From Stentor coeruleus (taxonomy: Eukaryota > Ciliophora > Heterotrichea > Heterotrichida > Stentoridae): a stretch of 64,000 nt of DNA. Positions 50,894 through 60,660 of this stretch are shown in pieces. The notes under the pieces were generated by a model. The model was given only the letters and a program-made list of their open reading frames with translations, was not told the DNA's origin and did no database searches. A program made the position numbers and the translations under genes. The stretch spans positions 97,205 to 161,204 of the forward strand of contig MPUH01000021.1 of the NCBI GenBank assembly GCA_001970955.1. The letters are read 5' to 3'. Numbering within the stretch: the first letter of the stretch is position 1; every line of letters starts with the position of its first letter.

Positions 50894-52837
50894 TTACTGA
50901 CTAATCCTCAGCACATGCCTTCCCCGTGCTTTGAATTTCCCTTGGCTATATGCAATATTCCCTCTGAGATACACTCTACAAATCTTCCCATACAACTCTG
51001 TACCAAAAAAAGGGGACATTTGTGGGTAAGGCGAATACTCTTCAGTCACTAAAAACTTCTCATAAGGGTTCCACACAATTAAATCTGCGTATTTTCCTTT
51101 GCTTATACTTCCTCTTGTACTTGATATATTCAATATTTCTGCTGGGTATAGACTAAGCCATTTAGCCAGTCTTACTATATAATGTTCTAATTGTGCATGA
51201 CTTGAAACAGGCCCATTAAGTGTAGTCCAAACCGCTTGTAAACTAAATCCAATAGCCGGAAACCCATTAACAGCTTTACGGAAATTCCCTTTAATGATTT
51301 TGAAATCATTGCAAACCGCTGCATGTCCTGAGGTAATTGCATCAATACCTTTCATTTTAAGTAAATCCCATAATAAATTTGTGTTAGCTTGGTTTCTTAT
51401 TGGTGGGTAGCATTTAAACCTTGTATCATTTTCTGGTATTGTCATACTGCTAAAAGTTAAATGACTCGCTGGAATTTCACAAGTTAATCTTTTACACCAT
51501 TCTTTAGCCTGTCTGATTTTATTCAAAGAAGAAGCTGCTGATATATTGCAAACATGGACACGACAGTTAGACTTTTTTAATGCTTCTAAGAGTTTAGTTA
51601 TTCCTGCATGTTCCCATGTCTGTGAATAATTAGCCATATGATAACAATATAGATTTTCCTTAGATGTTATAGTAGGTTTGATGACTAAAGATAGTGACCC
51701 AGCAATTTTTCTTCTTTGTAATATTGATGGCTTAGGACTTGTTGGGTAAGATATGTCTACACTTGATGTATCTGACATAGGGGAATTAGGGAAGTTCATA
51801 GGGTTAGGGTTTAGGCCAATTGGGCTGATAAAGTGTGTTACGCCAGCTTCTTTATAAGTCTCAAATTCAGCATGGCTTAGATTTTGTATGCTCATCTGGC
51901 TTTCTTTAATCCTCTTGTCCAGGTCGTCAAAAATAGTATTTGTGTTGCTTTTACGGATTTTCTTCGACATCAGATTCGAGAACTGCTCATCCACTTCTTT
52001 AATTTCATCAATATCCAAAACCAACTCTGAAGTTTTCCTATTTGTCGTCATTGTATACTCATCTGAATTGCTTCTCTCATCTTTATACAAAGGTGAAGAT
52101 CTCTTTCTCAGATCATTCGCTACAGACTTCCTACTTTGCAGTTTGGGTAGTTGTGGCGATTCATCATCTTCCTCTTCATCTTCAATAAGATCAGGAAATG
52201 CCCCAGAAAAAGATGAAGACTCATGTGTGTCAGTCAAACGATCTTTCAAAGGTCTTAGTCTATAAGGTGATACCGAATGAAGCATACGTGGATCTGGAAG
52301 GTTAGGGTCAATAAAAAAGGTCAAAGGGGTTTTTTCGACTTCCTGGAGAACTGGCAACAAATTAGATGGGATGCATTGAACTGCCATATAAGGAGGAAAA
52401 AGATACCCTTTAACAGCTAAGTAGCCTTGCTCATTGAGAAATGGGATTGTTTCCATTGTTGAGATTTCAAGAGTTGCCACTTTACCAATATCACAAAACA
52501 TTTCCCCTGTTGGAGCTGGATCCATGTAATAACCACTTTCTATTAGACTAAAAGTTACTCCTCCTGAAATTGCAGCTTTTGTCAGCTCTGTATAAGTTTC
52601 CCATTCAAGTCTGGTGTTTAAGTCAATGATCCCTGGAGATATGTAGAAATTTTCGAGGTTTTCAGGATTCCAATCTTGGTACTTATCGATAACAGATGAT
52701 ATTCCTATATCAGTATCGATTATTACTATGTCAAAAATGATCTCGTCTTCTATGAGGATTATCCCGTAAACAGGCTTGTTTGAGTGGATGTTGTTTGTGA
52801 GGACGATATGCCTGCTGACAAGAGCTTGTTTAACCAT
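50894..52837 (-). CDS. Allantoinase/dihydropyrimidinase-fold protein, probable pseudoenzyme
   Basis: 647 residues. Homology to cyclic amidohydrolases is clear at both ends: SPGIIDLNTRLEWETYTELT with AAISGGVTF, and KCYPPIRNQANTNLLWDLL plus STRGSISKGKYADLIVWNP. The metal-binding residues of the family are largely gone: the D-x-H-x-H of strand 1 reads DLNTR (about residue 72), the H of HLSSA reads N (VCNISAA), and the final Asp-His reads SGH. A lysine at the carbamylated position (AVKGYLF) remains. Residues about 195-365 are an acidic, serine-rich, probably disordered insertion within the barrel. The combination recalls metal-free CRMP/DPYSL scaffold proteins. Frame intact, no intron. Confidence 0.78.
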   Translation of the reverse strand: MVKQALVSRHIVLTNNIHSNKPVYGIILIEDEIIFDIVIIDTDIGISSVIDKYQDWNPENLENFYISPGIIDLNTRLEWETYTELTKAAISGGVTFSLIESGYYMDPAPTGEMFCDIGKVATLEISTMETIPFLNEQGYLAVKGYLFPPYMAVQCIPSNLLPVLQEVEKTPLTFFIDPNLPDPRMLHSVSPYRLRPLKDRLTDTHESSSFSGAFPDLIEDEEEDDESPQLPKLQSRKSVANDLRKRSSPLYKDERSNSDEYTMTTNRKTSELVLDIDEIKEVDEQFSNLMSKKIRKSNTNTIFDDLDKRIKESQMSIQNLSHAEFETYKEAGVTHFISPIGLNPNPMNFPNSPMSDTSSVDISYPTSPKPSILQRRKIAGSLSLVIKPTITSKENLYCYHMANYSQTWEHAGITKLLEALKKSNCRVHVCNISAASSLNKIRQAKEWCKRLTCEIPASHLTFSSMTIPENDTRFKCYPPIRNQANTNLLWDLLKMKGIDAITSGHAAVCNDFKIIKGNFRKAVNGFPAIGFSLQAVWTTLNGPVSSHAQLEHYIVRLAKWLSLYPAEILNISSTRGSISKGKYADLIVWNPYEKFLVTEEYSPYPQMSPFFGTELYGKICRVYLRGNIAYSQGKFKARGRHVLRISQ

Positions 52838-53437
52838 TTTTGTATTGGGTTTACGTAAAGGTTTATCATATTTAAGATCTGATTTTTACGTATTTTAGCA
52901 GGATTTAGGGATTTGAAATGAAAGATGGGATTGGGAGTGAGGAGTTTTTGATGAGAGGATTTCTTTGGAGAGGTGTGAAGAGGGAATTTTAAAGATAGGT
53001 TTAAGTAGAGGGGATTTGGGAGATAAATTGCGTTTCATATAATGGTTTAAAAGATATGCCTAAGAGATGGTAAATTTATTAGATTTTATGTCAATTGTTA
53101 AATTTGTTATCAGGAAGAGCTTTGATTTTTAAAGGAGCATATAGCTTCATGTTTTATATAGTTCTTAATAAAATACCTATAAAAAACTATACAATCACTA
53201 TTTTAATTATAATATCTTAAAAACTTGGAGATTTAAATATAAATATAACACTGAAATGCTATATTTACTATATTCATTGCAAAAATAAAAAATAACTATT
53301 GAAAATGACTTAACTACTGATCTGAATTATTTCCGAGTAAAGGATGATTCAGCTTAAAATCATCAGCTATTTGAGTATACCTAGTCACAGGCTCTGATGG
53401 GGCACAAAATAAAAAATAACTATTGAAAATGACTTAA
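52838..53437. other. Spacer containing a copy of the next gene's 3' end
   Basis: G-rich and C-poor to about 53030. From about 53284 it repeats the last part of the palmitoyltransferase gene. Confidence 0.55.
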
Positions 53438-53527
53438 CTACTGATCTGAATTATTTCCGAGTAAAGGATAATTCAGCTTAAAATCATCAGCTATTTGAGT
53501 ATACCTAGTCACAGGCTCTGATGGGGC
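53284..53527. repeat. 123-bp tandem duplication of the DHHC gene's 3' end
   Basis: The last 30 codons, stop and trailer of the palmitoyltransferase gene (53405-53527) are repeated at 53284-53400, differing at about one base (GATGATTC versus GATAATTC). The gene itself remains intact. Confidence 0.88.
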
Positions 53528-55198
53528 TATTGTACGCATCTTATACTCTTGTTTTTGTGTATTGCAGCACATTTCCCAAATATTACTGCATACCTTGCTT
53601 CTATCAACCTGATCATCTGAATCTGACCTTTCTACAACATTAGCCTCAGTCCTTCTCGAATATCTTTCATTAGTTGTTGTATTAGTCCAAAAGTTCCTTG
53701 TCTGTACAGAAATAAGCAAAAACAAAGGTATTAAAAATCCAATACACACAAAAGCAAAAGCAGCAGCTAAAGAGAACTCCAAAATCCCACTTTCTAATTT
53801 AATCTCAAACATATACAATATGCACACATAAGCTGCGTCAATAATATAAGCAAAAGTGATGACTAAAAAGAAATAAAAAATCCCAAGGTTTCTCGCCCCA
53901 ATGCAATTATTAATCCAAGGACAATGATGGTCGAATTTCTCTACACATTTGTTACAGCATTGGCAATGCCGGCTTCTAGGAGGTCTTTTTGCAACGCATT
54001 CAGGGCAGATCTGGAAACATTCATAGTTAGTAGCGAGGTCTAAAAGCATATGCTCATGATTTTTTTTAAGGTACCCTGGGTTTTTTAGGACAATTAATGC
54101 GAAGAAAATTATTTCGAGTAAACAAAGCCATTCGTAGACTAAAAAAGTTGTTGAGATCTGCTTAGAAATTTCTTCAGTTGTGCTTGGATTTATGGTTTCT
54201 GTACTATTAGTGTCCGTGCTGTTTGTGCTTATAAAAATTGTTGAATTATAAGAAGTTGAATTGCTAGAGTCGATGGTGTTTTTAATATCTTCAGATTCTT
54301 GACTAAGCATGTATTTATCAAGTGGAGGTTTTAGGTAGAAGAAAATAGCTACATTGCCGGCAATAAGAAGGAATATATAAATAGACATAAGTAAGGGCTT
54401 GAATTTTATAGGCCTTTGAGGAGGCTTGATACCGCAGATTGACTGAATCCCTGGGGACTTAATCAAGCTTATGATATCAGGGTTACCTTTTTCTAAAGCT
54501 AAGTCCAAAGGAGTCTTACCTTCATAATCCTTTAAATCAACCTTTGCCCCTCGGATCAATAAACTTCTTATTATCCTCTGCGAACCAGATGTTATAGCCA
54601 AATGCAGTGGTGTTTGGTTTTTTTTGTTGAGTATATTCACATCAACTTTCCAAGATAATAACACCGCTGTAGCCAGCTCACATGACAGCATAGCAGCATA
54701 ATGCAAAGGAGTCAAGTTTTGTTTATCCAGAGCTTCTGCTTCTTCTTTTCTGTTTTTGTTCCTGAGCCAGGCTAGCATAAGAATATTATCACTTTTAGCC
54801 GCTAAATGCATAGCTGTCATCCCTGAACGAGTCGGAGTATCTAACTTTGCCCCATTATTTATAAACAACTTCACTAAGTCCTATATAGAAAATACTAAAT
54901 TCCCACGTAGTATGGCCATATGAGTGCAAGTCAGCTCTTCATCGTAAGTGGTTTCATTGACCCAAACTGTAATATCTTTAAAAAACATAGGCCCATAGTG
55001 GTCTTTACAGTAGCGAATCAAAAACTCAGCTGCGTTCAATCTGTTGTTTGATGCTAGGATATGCAAAGCTGTATAACCATCAGACCCACGCACTTTCATG
55101 ATGTTCGGGATATGCTTTTTCATCAGAAAAGCATAGATTTCTTGTAGCGAACATTTGCTTATGCAGAGGAGGAAGTCACTTTGTAAGTCTTCAGCCAT
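53438..55198 (-). CDS. Ankyrin-repeat DHHC palmitoyltransferase (two exons)
   Basis: Exons 54896-55198 and 53438-54880 join across a 15-nt intron (54881-54895, GTATTTTCTATATAG) to give about 581 residues. Five or six ankyrin repeats come first (GYTALHILASNNRLNAAEFL; GMTAMHLAAKSDN; TPLHYAAML; TPLHLAITSG; GKTPLDLAL). Then two membrane helices, the Cys-rich domain CPECVAKRPPRSRHC with the catalytic DHHCPWINNCIG, and two more helices. This is the ZDHHC17/HIP14 and yeast Akr1 architecture. Expected role: S-palmitoylation of proteins at Golgi or endosomal membranes. The 3' end is duplicated downstream. Confidence 0.93.
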
Positions 55199-55216
55199 TT
55201 ATAAAGGATAATAGGT

Positions 55217-56302
55217 TTAAAAGAAAGGATTTATATTAGACTCTATGAAAATAATATGATCATTTCGACTTGCTAACATAGAATCTAGAGTTAAGTCTAA
55301 ATCATCTATATATTTTTTATTTTGCGATTTTATATAGACCTTTAGATTTTCGTAGCCAGTTTTTTCGCTCATAAGATTTAACAAATTACGGAAAGATTTG
55401 CGCTTGTCAAATGGCAGGAACATGAAATTTTTATTAGGCTTACAAATGCACACTTGGATTTGATTTGAGCTTTCTGTATGCTGGACTTTTGAAATTTCAG
55501 CTTCTTTTTTACTTTCTTCAAGAGCTAATTTTATCATGTACTCCTCTTCGAGTTCTAATGTTGAGCTTGCAATCTTGGGTTCCTGTTCTTTTAAACTCAT
55601 TTGGATAGCGATATCTAGTTCGTTGTCTCCTGACACCCCATACATTTTTTTATAGTTTGATCGAATGTTTTTTTGGGCTTCGATATGCCGACTTTCTCTG
55701 GTAGCTTTGATGAATTGAGTTGTCTCTATAAGCTGGTTGTAATTGAAAATCTTTTGATGATCAAAAAGTTGCCTGTATGTTTGCTGATATACTCTTGGTA
55801 GTAAGTTGTTATGATCGACTAGATTAAAAAAGGAACCTTGATCATTAATATTTGTTGTGATCAATATGTAAAGTTCATCATTTGAAATAATTTCAGGTCC
55901 ATCATTGCACAAACTATCATAATTAATCCAAAATTTGTTATAGTTTATCAAAGCAAAAAAATGTTCTCCTTTGTGAGCAATCATTCCTTTGAGAAAACTA
56001 AATAATTTATACTTTATATCGTATTCATTCTTAAAGTTCATAGGCTCACAGATTAAACCATATTCTTCTAAGCAAGCGACTAAAAGTTCATAGCTGCAGC
56101 CATCTTCAGCTATAATTTCCTATATAATTATTACTTCTTTTAGGTCATCAGAAAGTTCTAATTGTTTGTCTAAGAGCTTTTTAGCACTCTCTCTAAAGCG
56201 AGTTTTGTCATAGAAGGGGCCTTGGAGAATAGCATTTAAAGTGTGGATTCCGCAAGTATGCTCTTTACCTTGACGTTCCCAATAATAAAATATTCTTTCC
56301 AT
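55217..56302 (-). CDS. Josephin-domain deubiquitinase with UIMs (ataxin-3-like, two exons)
   Basis: Exons 56135-56302 and 55217-56119 join across a 15-nt intron (56120-56134, GTAATAATTATATAG), about 356 residues. The Josephin catalytic Cys is in EHTCGIHTLNAILQG (about residue 17), the His in GEHFFALINY and the Asn in WINYDSL. Two ubiquitin-interacting motifs follow (LDIAIQMSLKEQ; EYMIKLALEESKK). The C-terminus (about 275-356) looks like a ubiquitin-fold domain. The polyglutamine tract of human ataxin-3 is absent. Expected role: trimming of ubiquitin chains. It lies only 18 bp from the palmitoyltransferase gene start. Confidence 0.85.
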
Positions 56303-57707
56303 TGAATTAATAATTTATAGACTATTTGAGTATTTAAAGATTATAAATTTTAACTGAGAATCAGCATTGAAATATAAAATCGGTTTATAAATTTTAAGAA
56401 AATCTGGTTTATGCTTCAATGATGTGGCTATAAATATTATAGGTGAAAACTTTTAGTAGTCTTTCGATATTTATATCAGAATGAATACATTTTCAAGCCA
56501 TAATTTGTTTTTATATATTTATAGAAAAATTATAGTGACTATATAAGATTATTTAAATCGGACTGATAGGAGGATTTTTTTTAATACATTTTAGCACTTG
56601 AGATACTTGATAGGTATAGCATTATGAATTTAATTTCTGGTTTTTTAAATTAAATATTTAAGATTGTCTGTCACTTTATATATTCTACATGATAAATCTG
56701 ATAATCGATTTAAAATAAAAAAATCAAATCCTAAGTATCAATCACTTTTCTTTTCCTAATTTCCTGATAAAAATGCATCTATTTATTATAAAACAAAATC
56801 TTATCTCAAGAATTCTTATTTTTTTCTTCAAAAAGAAGATAGCACTTTTATATAATTATTAGTCTTTGTATTTGAAAAGGTTTAATTCTAATTAAAAATT
56901 GATAAATTCTTTTTGTTATTTTATAAATCCATAGAGTTAATAAAATATATTATCATAAACTCTTGATGTGAAAAACTCTTAGAATAAAGTCAATTAAAGC
57001 ATTTATCTAAATTATGTTGTAATTTATTCAGTTAGGACTATATTTTATTTGAATTTACTTTATAAGCTTATGGGTTACTAGATAATAGAGCATGTGATAT
57101 TTAAACTTAATGCGACTTTATTCCTTCTAAGATCGATCTAATCTTGCTTTATTTCATGATTTCCCCTAATAACTATGATATTTGAAAACTTTACAACTAA
57201 GAGTTTATAGGAAGCATTATTCATCCAGATAAAATATCACTAATACAACTAATTTTTAAAATAAAAAACACTTTTTAATAAAAAATTTGATATAGCTTGC
57301 TCAGAAATGTTTGTATGAACATATTCCTCAATTCAAAGAAAAATATTTTTCCCTTAGTGATATTCAAATTATCATATTCTATCAACATAGATCATCTTTT
57401 TGTATAAAAAACTTGTCTTACTAATTTCTTCGTATTTATTTTTAGATCCCATCCATCACGCACTTTCAACCAAAAAATACAAAATCCTCAATACATTCGC
57501 ATCATCGAAAAAAATCCTACATTTCATAATGTTTTCATTGAAAATTACCCATCTTCCAAATCTTTCATTTTTTTTAGCCCTAAAAGATATATACAAATGC
57601 CTATGAAATTCGGTAAAACAAGCTATTTATTCTCAAAAAAAAATATCTAAAGGATTTCAAAAAAAATGGCTACCAAAAATTTAAACACATAAAAATAACT
57701 GATAACC
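56303..57707. other. Long AT-rich spacer
   Basis: No gene, RNA or repeat seen in 1.4 kb. A 68-codon frame at 57400-57606 has no ATG start and lies in C-rich downstream sequence, so it is not called. Confidence 0.5.
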
Positions 57708-59781
57708 TTAATGCGACGGGTTATATTTTCTAAATATCGGCCTATCTCCTTCAAGGACAAAGCCTCTAGATTTCAAGCATTGCTTAAGTTCCGTACTTGG
57801 TACTCGTCGGGTTTCTTTATTTGAAATTAAAGGGCTTCTTGACCTTCGAAGACTATCATTCATTTGTGAGTATCGAGCTTTTTCCATCAAAGCACTTATA
57901 ATAACACTTTCTGATTCTACAGGGAGTTGTCCTAAGCCTTCAAGATTTTTTTGTGTGCTCTGCATTTCTCGTTTAGTTAATTTTTTAGGTGTGTGTGCTG
58001 TGTCTTGTGAAAGGTTTTCAAGTCTTACAACGCGATCCTGTATGGCTTTTACCATAGTTCCTTTGAGTTTCTGTCTGACTTTATTAAGTTTATTTGAATC
58101 TTCCTCGATTTTCTGGATTCTTTCTTCAAGTTTCATGACTCTGTCTTTATGGTCTGATTGAAGTGACTGTTCAGTACCTTCAAAGCTCCTTAGTTCATTG
58201 AATTCAATACTGTCTTTGACGGATTTTTTCTGAGGACGCAAACGCCTTGATGACCTCCTAGACGACTCTAATGATTCCATATAAAATTGCAATGATTGAA
58301 GTTTTTGGATATACCCATCAACAACTTCATTTTGACTAGCTTTATCCTTTTCAAATTTATCTAGTCTTGACTGAATATCTTTTTTGACTAGCTTTATCCT
58401 TTTCAAATTTATCTAGTCTTGACTGAATATCTTTTAAAGCTTTACTCACACTATCCATATCTTCTGACCTTTTACTCGAACTGACCTGCGCTTCAATTTT
58501 TTCTAAGTATGTGTCTGTCTTTGTTGTATAAGTCAAAAATTTTTCTTCAAGGCCCATAATTTTATTATTCATCGTCTGCAAGCATTTCATAAATGTTTCA
58601 TCTTCTTTAAAATGCTTACTCAAAGCTGATTTGCCAAAAGACATTTCCTTTATAGACTTTCCTTCCATAACTGTTGAGTCTGAATTCCTACTTTCAATAG
58701 AGTTTTTTCTGCTTATTGGCGTTTTCTTAGCACTTCTTAAAGGAGATTTTAAGTTATCTGTGCTACTAATGCTACTGTTTCTTTTATTTACAAGTTTTAT
58801 ATTAATCATATCTTCTAGATCATTGGGGATTTCTGTATTTCTATCAGATAGCCAAATATTAGCCTTGAGTCCTTTGTATATCCCAAGTAAAGGCCCTGAT
58901 GTGACAGCCCAGTTTATTAAAGGGCTATCAATTTTCATCAAATTCCTATTATGCTTAGTTAAAACAGTCTCTAATTCTCTTAGTTGCATTGTTGTACTTG
59001 GGTCTAAATCTATGCTTATTGAACATATATATGAATATCTTAGTATATTTGTAAGCTTTAATGTTATTGCTTCTTGACTTGATAGCAAACCTGATGGATT
59101 TTCCTTTATTGGAGCTGGACCTTTATAGTTCATCCCTTTAATACCTAGGTGTTGTAGGGTTTTATTTAAAGCTAGCATTTCTAATAAAGAGACAATATTT
59201 ACAAACTCAAGAGGGTTGTGATTTATAGAAAAATGCAGCAAGGATTTGTTTTTAGCTAGACTTACAGCGAAGGAAAAATCTTTGAATTTATTGAAATCTA
59301 ATATAAGCAGTTGCAAAGATGAATCCTTTGGGACGCGGATCAGCTCTGATATAAATGAACCAGTGTCATCGTTTAGTAAATTGTTGGAAAAGTCAAGACA
59401 TTCTAGGCTTATACATTCTTGTAATGCTGTTATTAATGATACAAAGCTCCTAGAGTAGCTTAGGGATAGATGGGTTAGAGCAATTTTGTTTATGATATTG
59501 TTTTCCTCTATACCTTCTGATAAATATTGCAAAGCGATTTCTGAGATCGGAATTTGGGTTATGCAGAGCTCTATTAGATGTCTTGGGGAGTTTTTTAGCA
59601 CAACAGAAATTGCCAAAAAATCGTTATCATTCTTCATAAATAATACCAATTCTTGCTCAGAACCGTCGATTATGAGTAAAGGGTTTTGCTCTGTTATGGC
59701 TTCTAGAACTTCATCCAAAGGTTTGATACTATTGTTCTCACAGACTTCCTATGTGAAATATACCTTGTAAAGAGCTTCCAT
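57708..59781 (-). CDS. Leucine-rich-repeat coiled-coil protein, broken by a 52-bp duplication
   Basis: A six-codon first exon (59764-59781, MEALYK) is spliced by a 15-nt intron (59749-59763, GTATATTTCACATAG) to the main exon. Residues about 40-260 carry ribonuclease-inhibitor-like leucine-rich repeats (LECLDFSNNLLNDDTG; LQLLILDFNKF). A Ser-rich linker and coiled coils follow, ending with a basic tail. A 52-bp direct duplication at 58331-58434 shifts the frame between two halves that each look coding (ending at 58357, resuming in the other frame). Removing one copy gives 2007 nt, exactly 669 codons. LRR coiled-coil proteins of this sort are common in cilia and basal bodies, but I cannot name it. 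Confidence 0.72.
58331..58434. repeat. 52-bp tandem duplication inside the LRR gene
   Basis: Two perfect copies (58331-58382, 58383-58434) starting TTTGACTAGCTTTATCC. The length is not a multiple of three, so it breaks the reading frame. Confidence 0.92.
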
Positions 59782-60020
59782 TTAAATTAATAAGAATAAC
59801 TTAATAGTTTTAAGCTTGTTTGGATGGCATGCTAGAAATTTGTATGTTTATGTTTAATTTATTTTTTTGTCAGTTGCCTTTAGATTTTTGATAGGCCAGC
59901 TTCCATTTAAATTAATAAGAATAATTTAATAGTTTTAAGCTTGTTTGGATGGCATACTAGAAATTTGTATGTTTATGTTTAATTTATTTTTTTGTCAGTT
60001 GCCTTTAGATTTTTGATAGG
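59774..60020. repeat. 125-bp tandem duplication over the LRR gene start
   Basis: GCTTCCATTTAAATTAATAA begins copies at 59774 and 59899 with about two mismatches. The first copy contains the gene's start codon, so the second carries a duplicate ATG and 5' flank. Confidence 0.88.
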
Positions 60021-60128
60021 TATTTGTATTCTTTATTTTTAAGAGATATGATTTTTGGTTTGAGATTATAAGTGGTATTTGTATTCTTTATTTTTAAGAG
60101 ATATGATTTTTGGTTTGAGATTATAAGT
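60021..60128. repeat. Direct tandem repeat, 55-bp period
   Basis: TATTTGTATTCTTTATTTTT starts copies at 60021 and 60076, apparently identical. It follows the 125-bp duplication directly. Confidence 0.88.
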
Positions 60129-60660
60129 TGTGGTGGATTTTAAATTTAAGCTAGCTTAGTATGAGAATATCGATTATTTTGAATTGCTCTATGTAATAGT
60201 TAGATGGTGTGAATTGGATTTAAGCTATTTTGAAATATAGCAAGTGTGTATATTTTTATATAAAAATTGATATTTTTAGTTAATGATATTTTTCTGCATA
60301 TGAACATGATAGAAAAGCATTGTTTTTTGGTTTGCATTAATGCTATCATATTCTTCTATAGCATAATTTTTATACAGCTTATTAATTTCCTTATTGAATT
60401 TTAAAATCATTATATTCTAATATATTATTACCTTTTAAATCCCTAATAGCTTCATCTACACTTAATCTGTATAATTCTAGCAACTTTTCATGGGATCCTA
60501 AAAAATAATAATAAAATCCTACTAACGGGGAATTCTAACTGCAAATTATGTAACTGCACGCAGTTTTTTAAAATATGCGTATGAAAAAGTTAATTTTTAG
60601 ATATAAACTTCATTAAAGCCTATACTAAAAATCATTCTATAAATAATATCAAAAAACTAG
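60129..60660. other. Spacer downstream of the acyltransferase-like gene
   Basis: AT-rich; contains the possible exon pair at 60391-60534 and nothing else recognised. Confidence 0.4.
60391..60534 (-). CDS. Possible 3' exons of a small unrecognised gene
   Basis: A minus-strand frame from about 60534 reads HEKLLELYRLSVDEAIRDLK, then a 15-nt GTAATAATATATTAG (60417-60431), then EYNDFKIQ and TAA. The intron-like piece has the right length and ends but lacks the A six bases from the 3' end found in all others. The 5' part is not found; a TAG closes the frame at 60535. May be a relic. Confidence 0.3.
   Translation of the reverse strand, partial: NSPLVGFYYYFLGSHEKLLELYRLSVDEAIRDLKGNNILEYNDFKIQ

Noticed and set aside
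57400-57606. 68-codon plus-strand frame
   Set aside because: Begins with TTG rather than ATG and lies in C-rich flank; no homology recognised.
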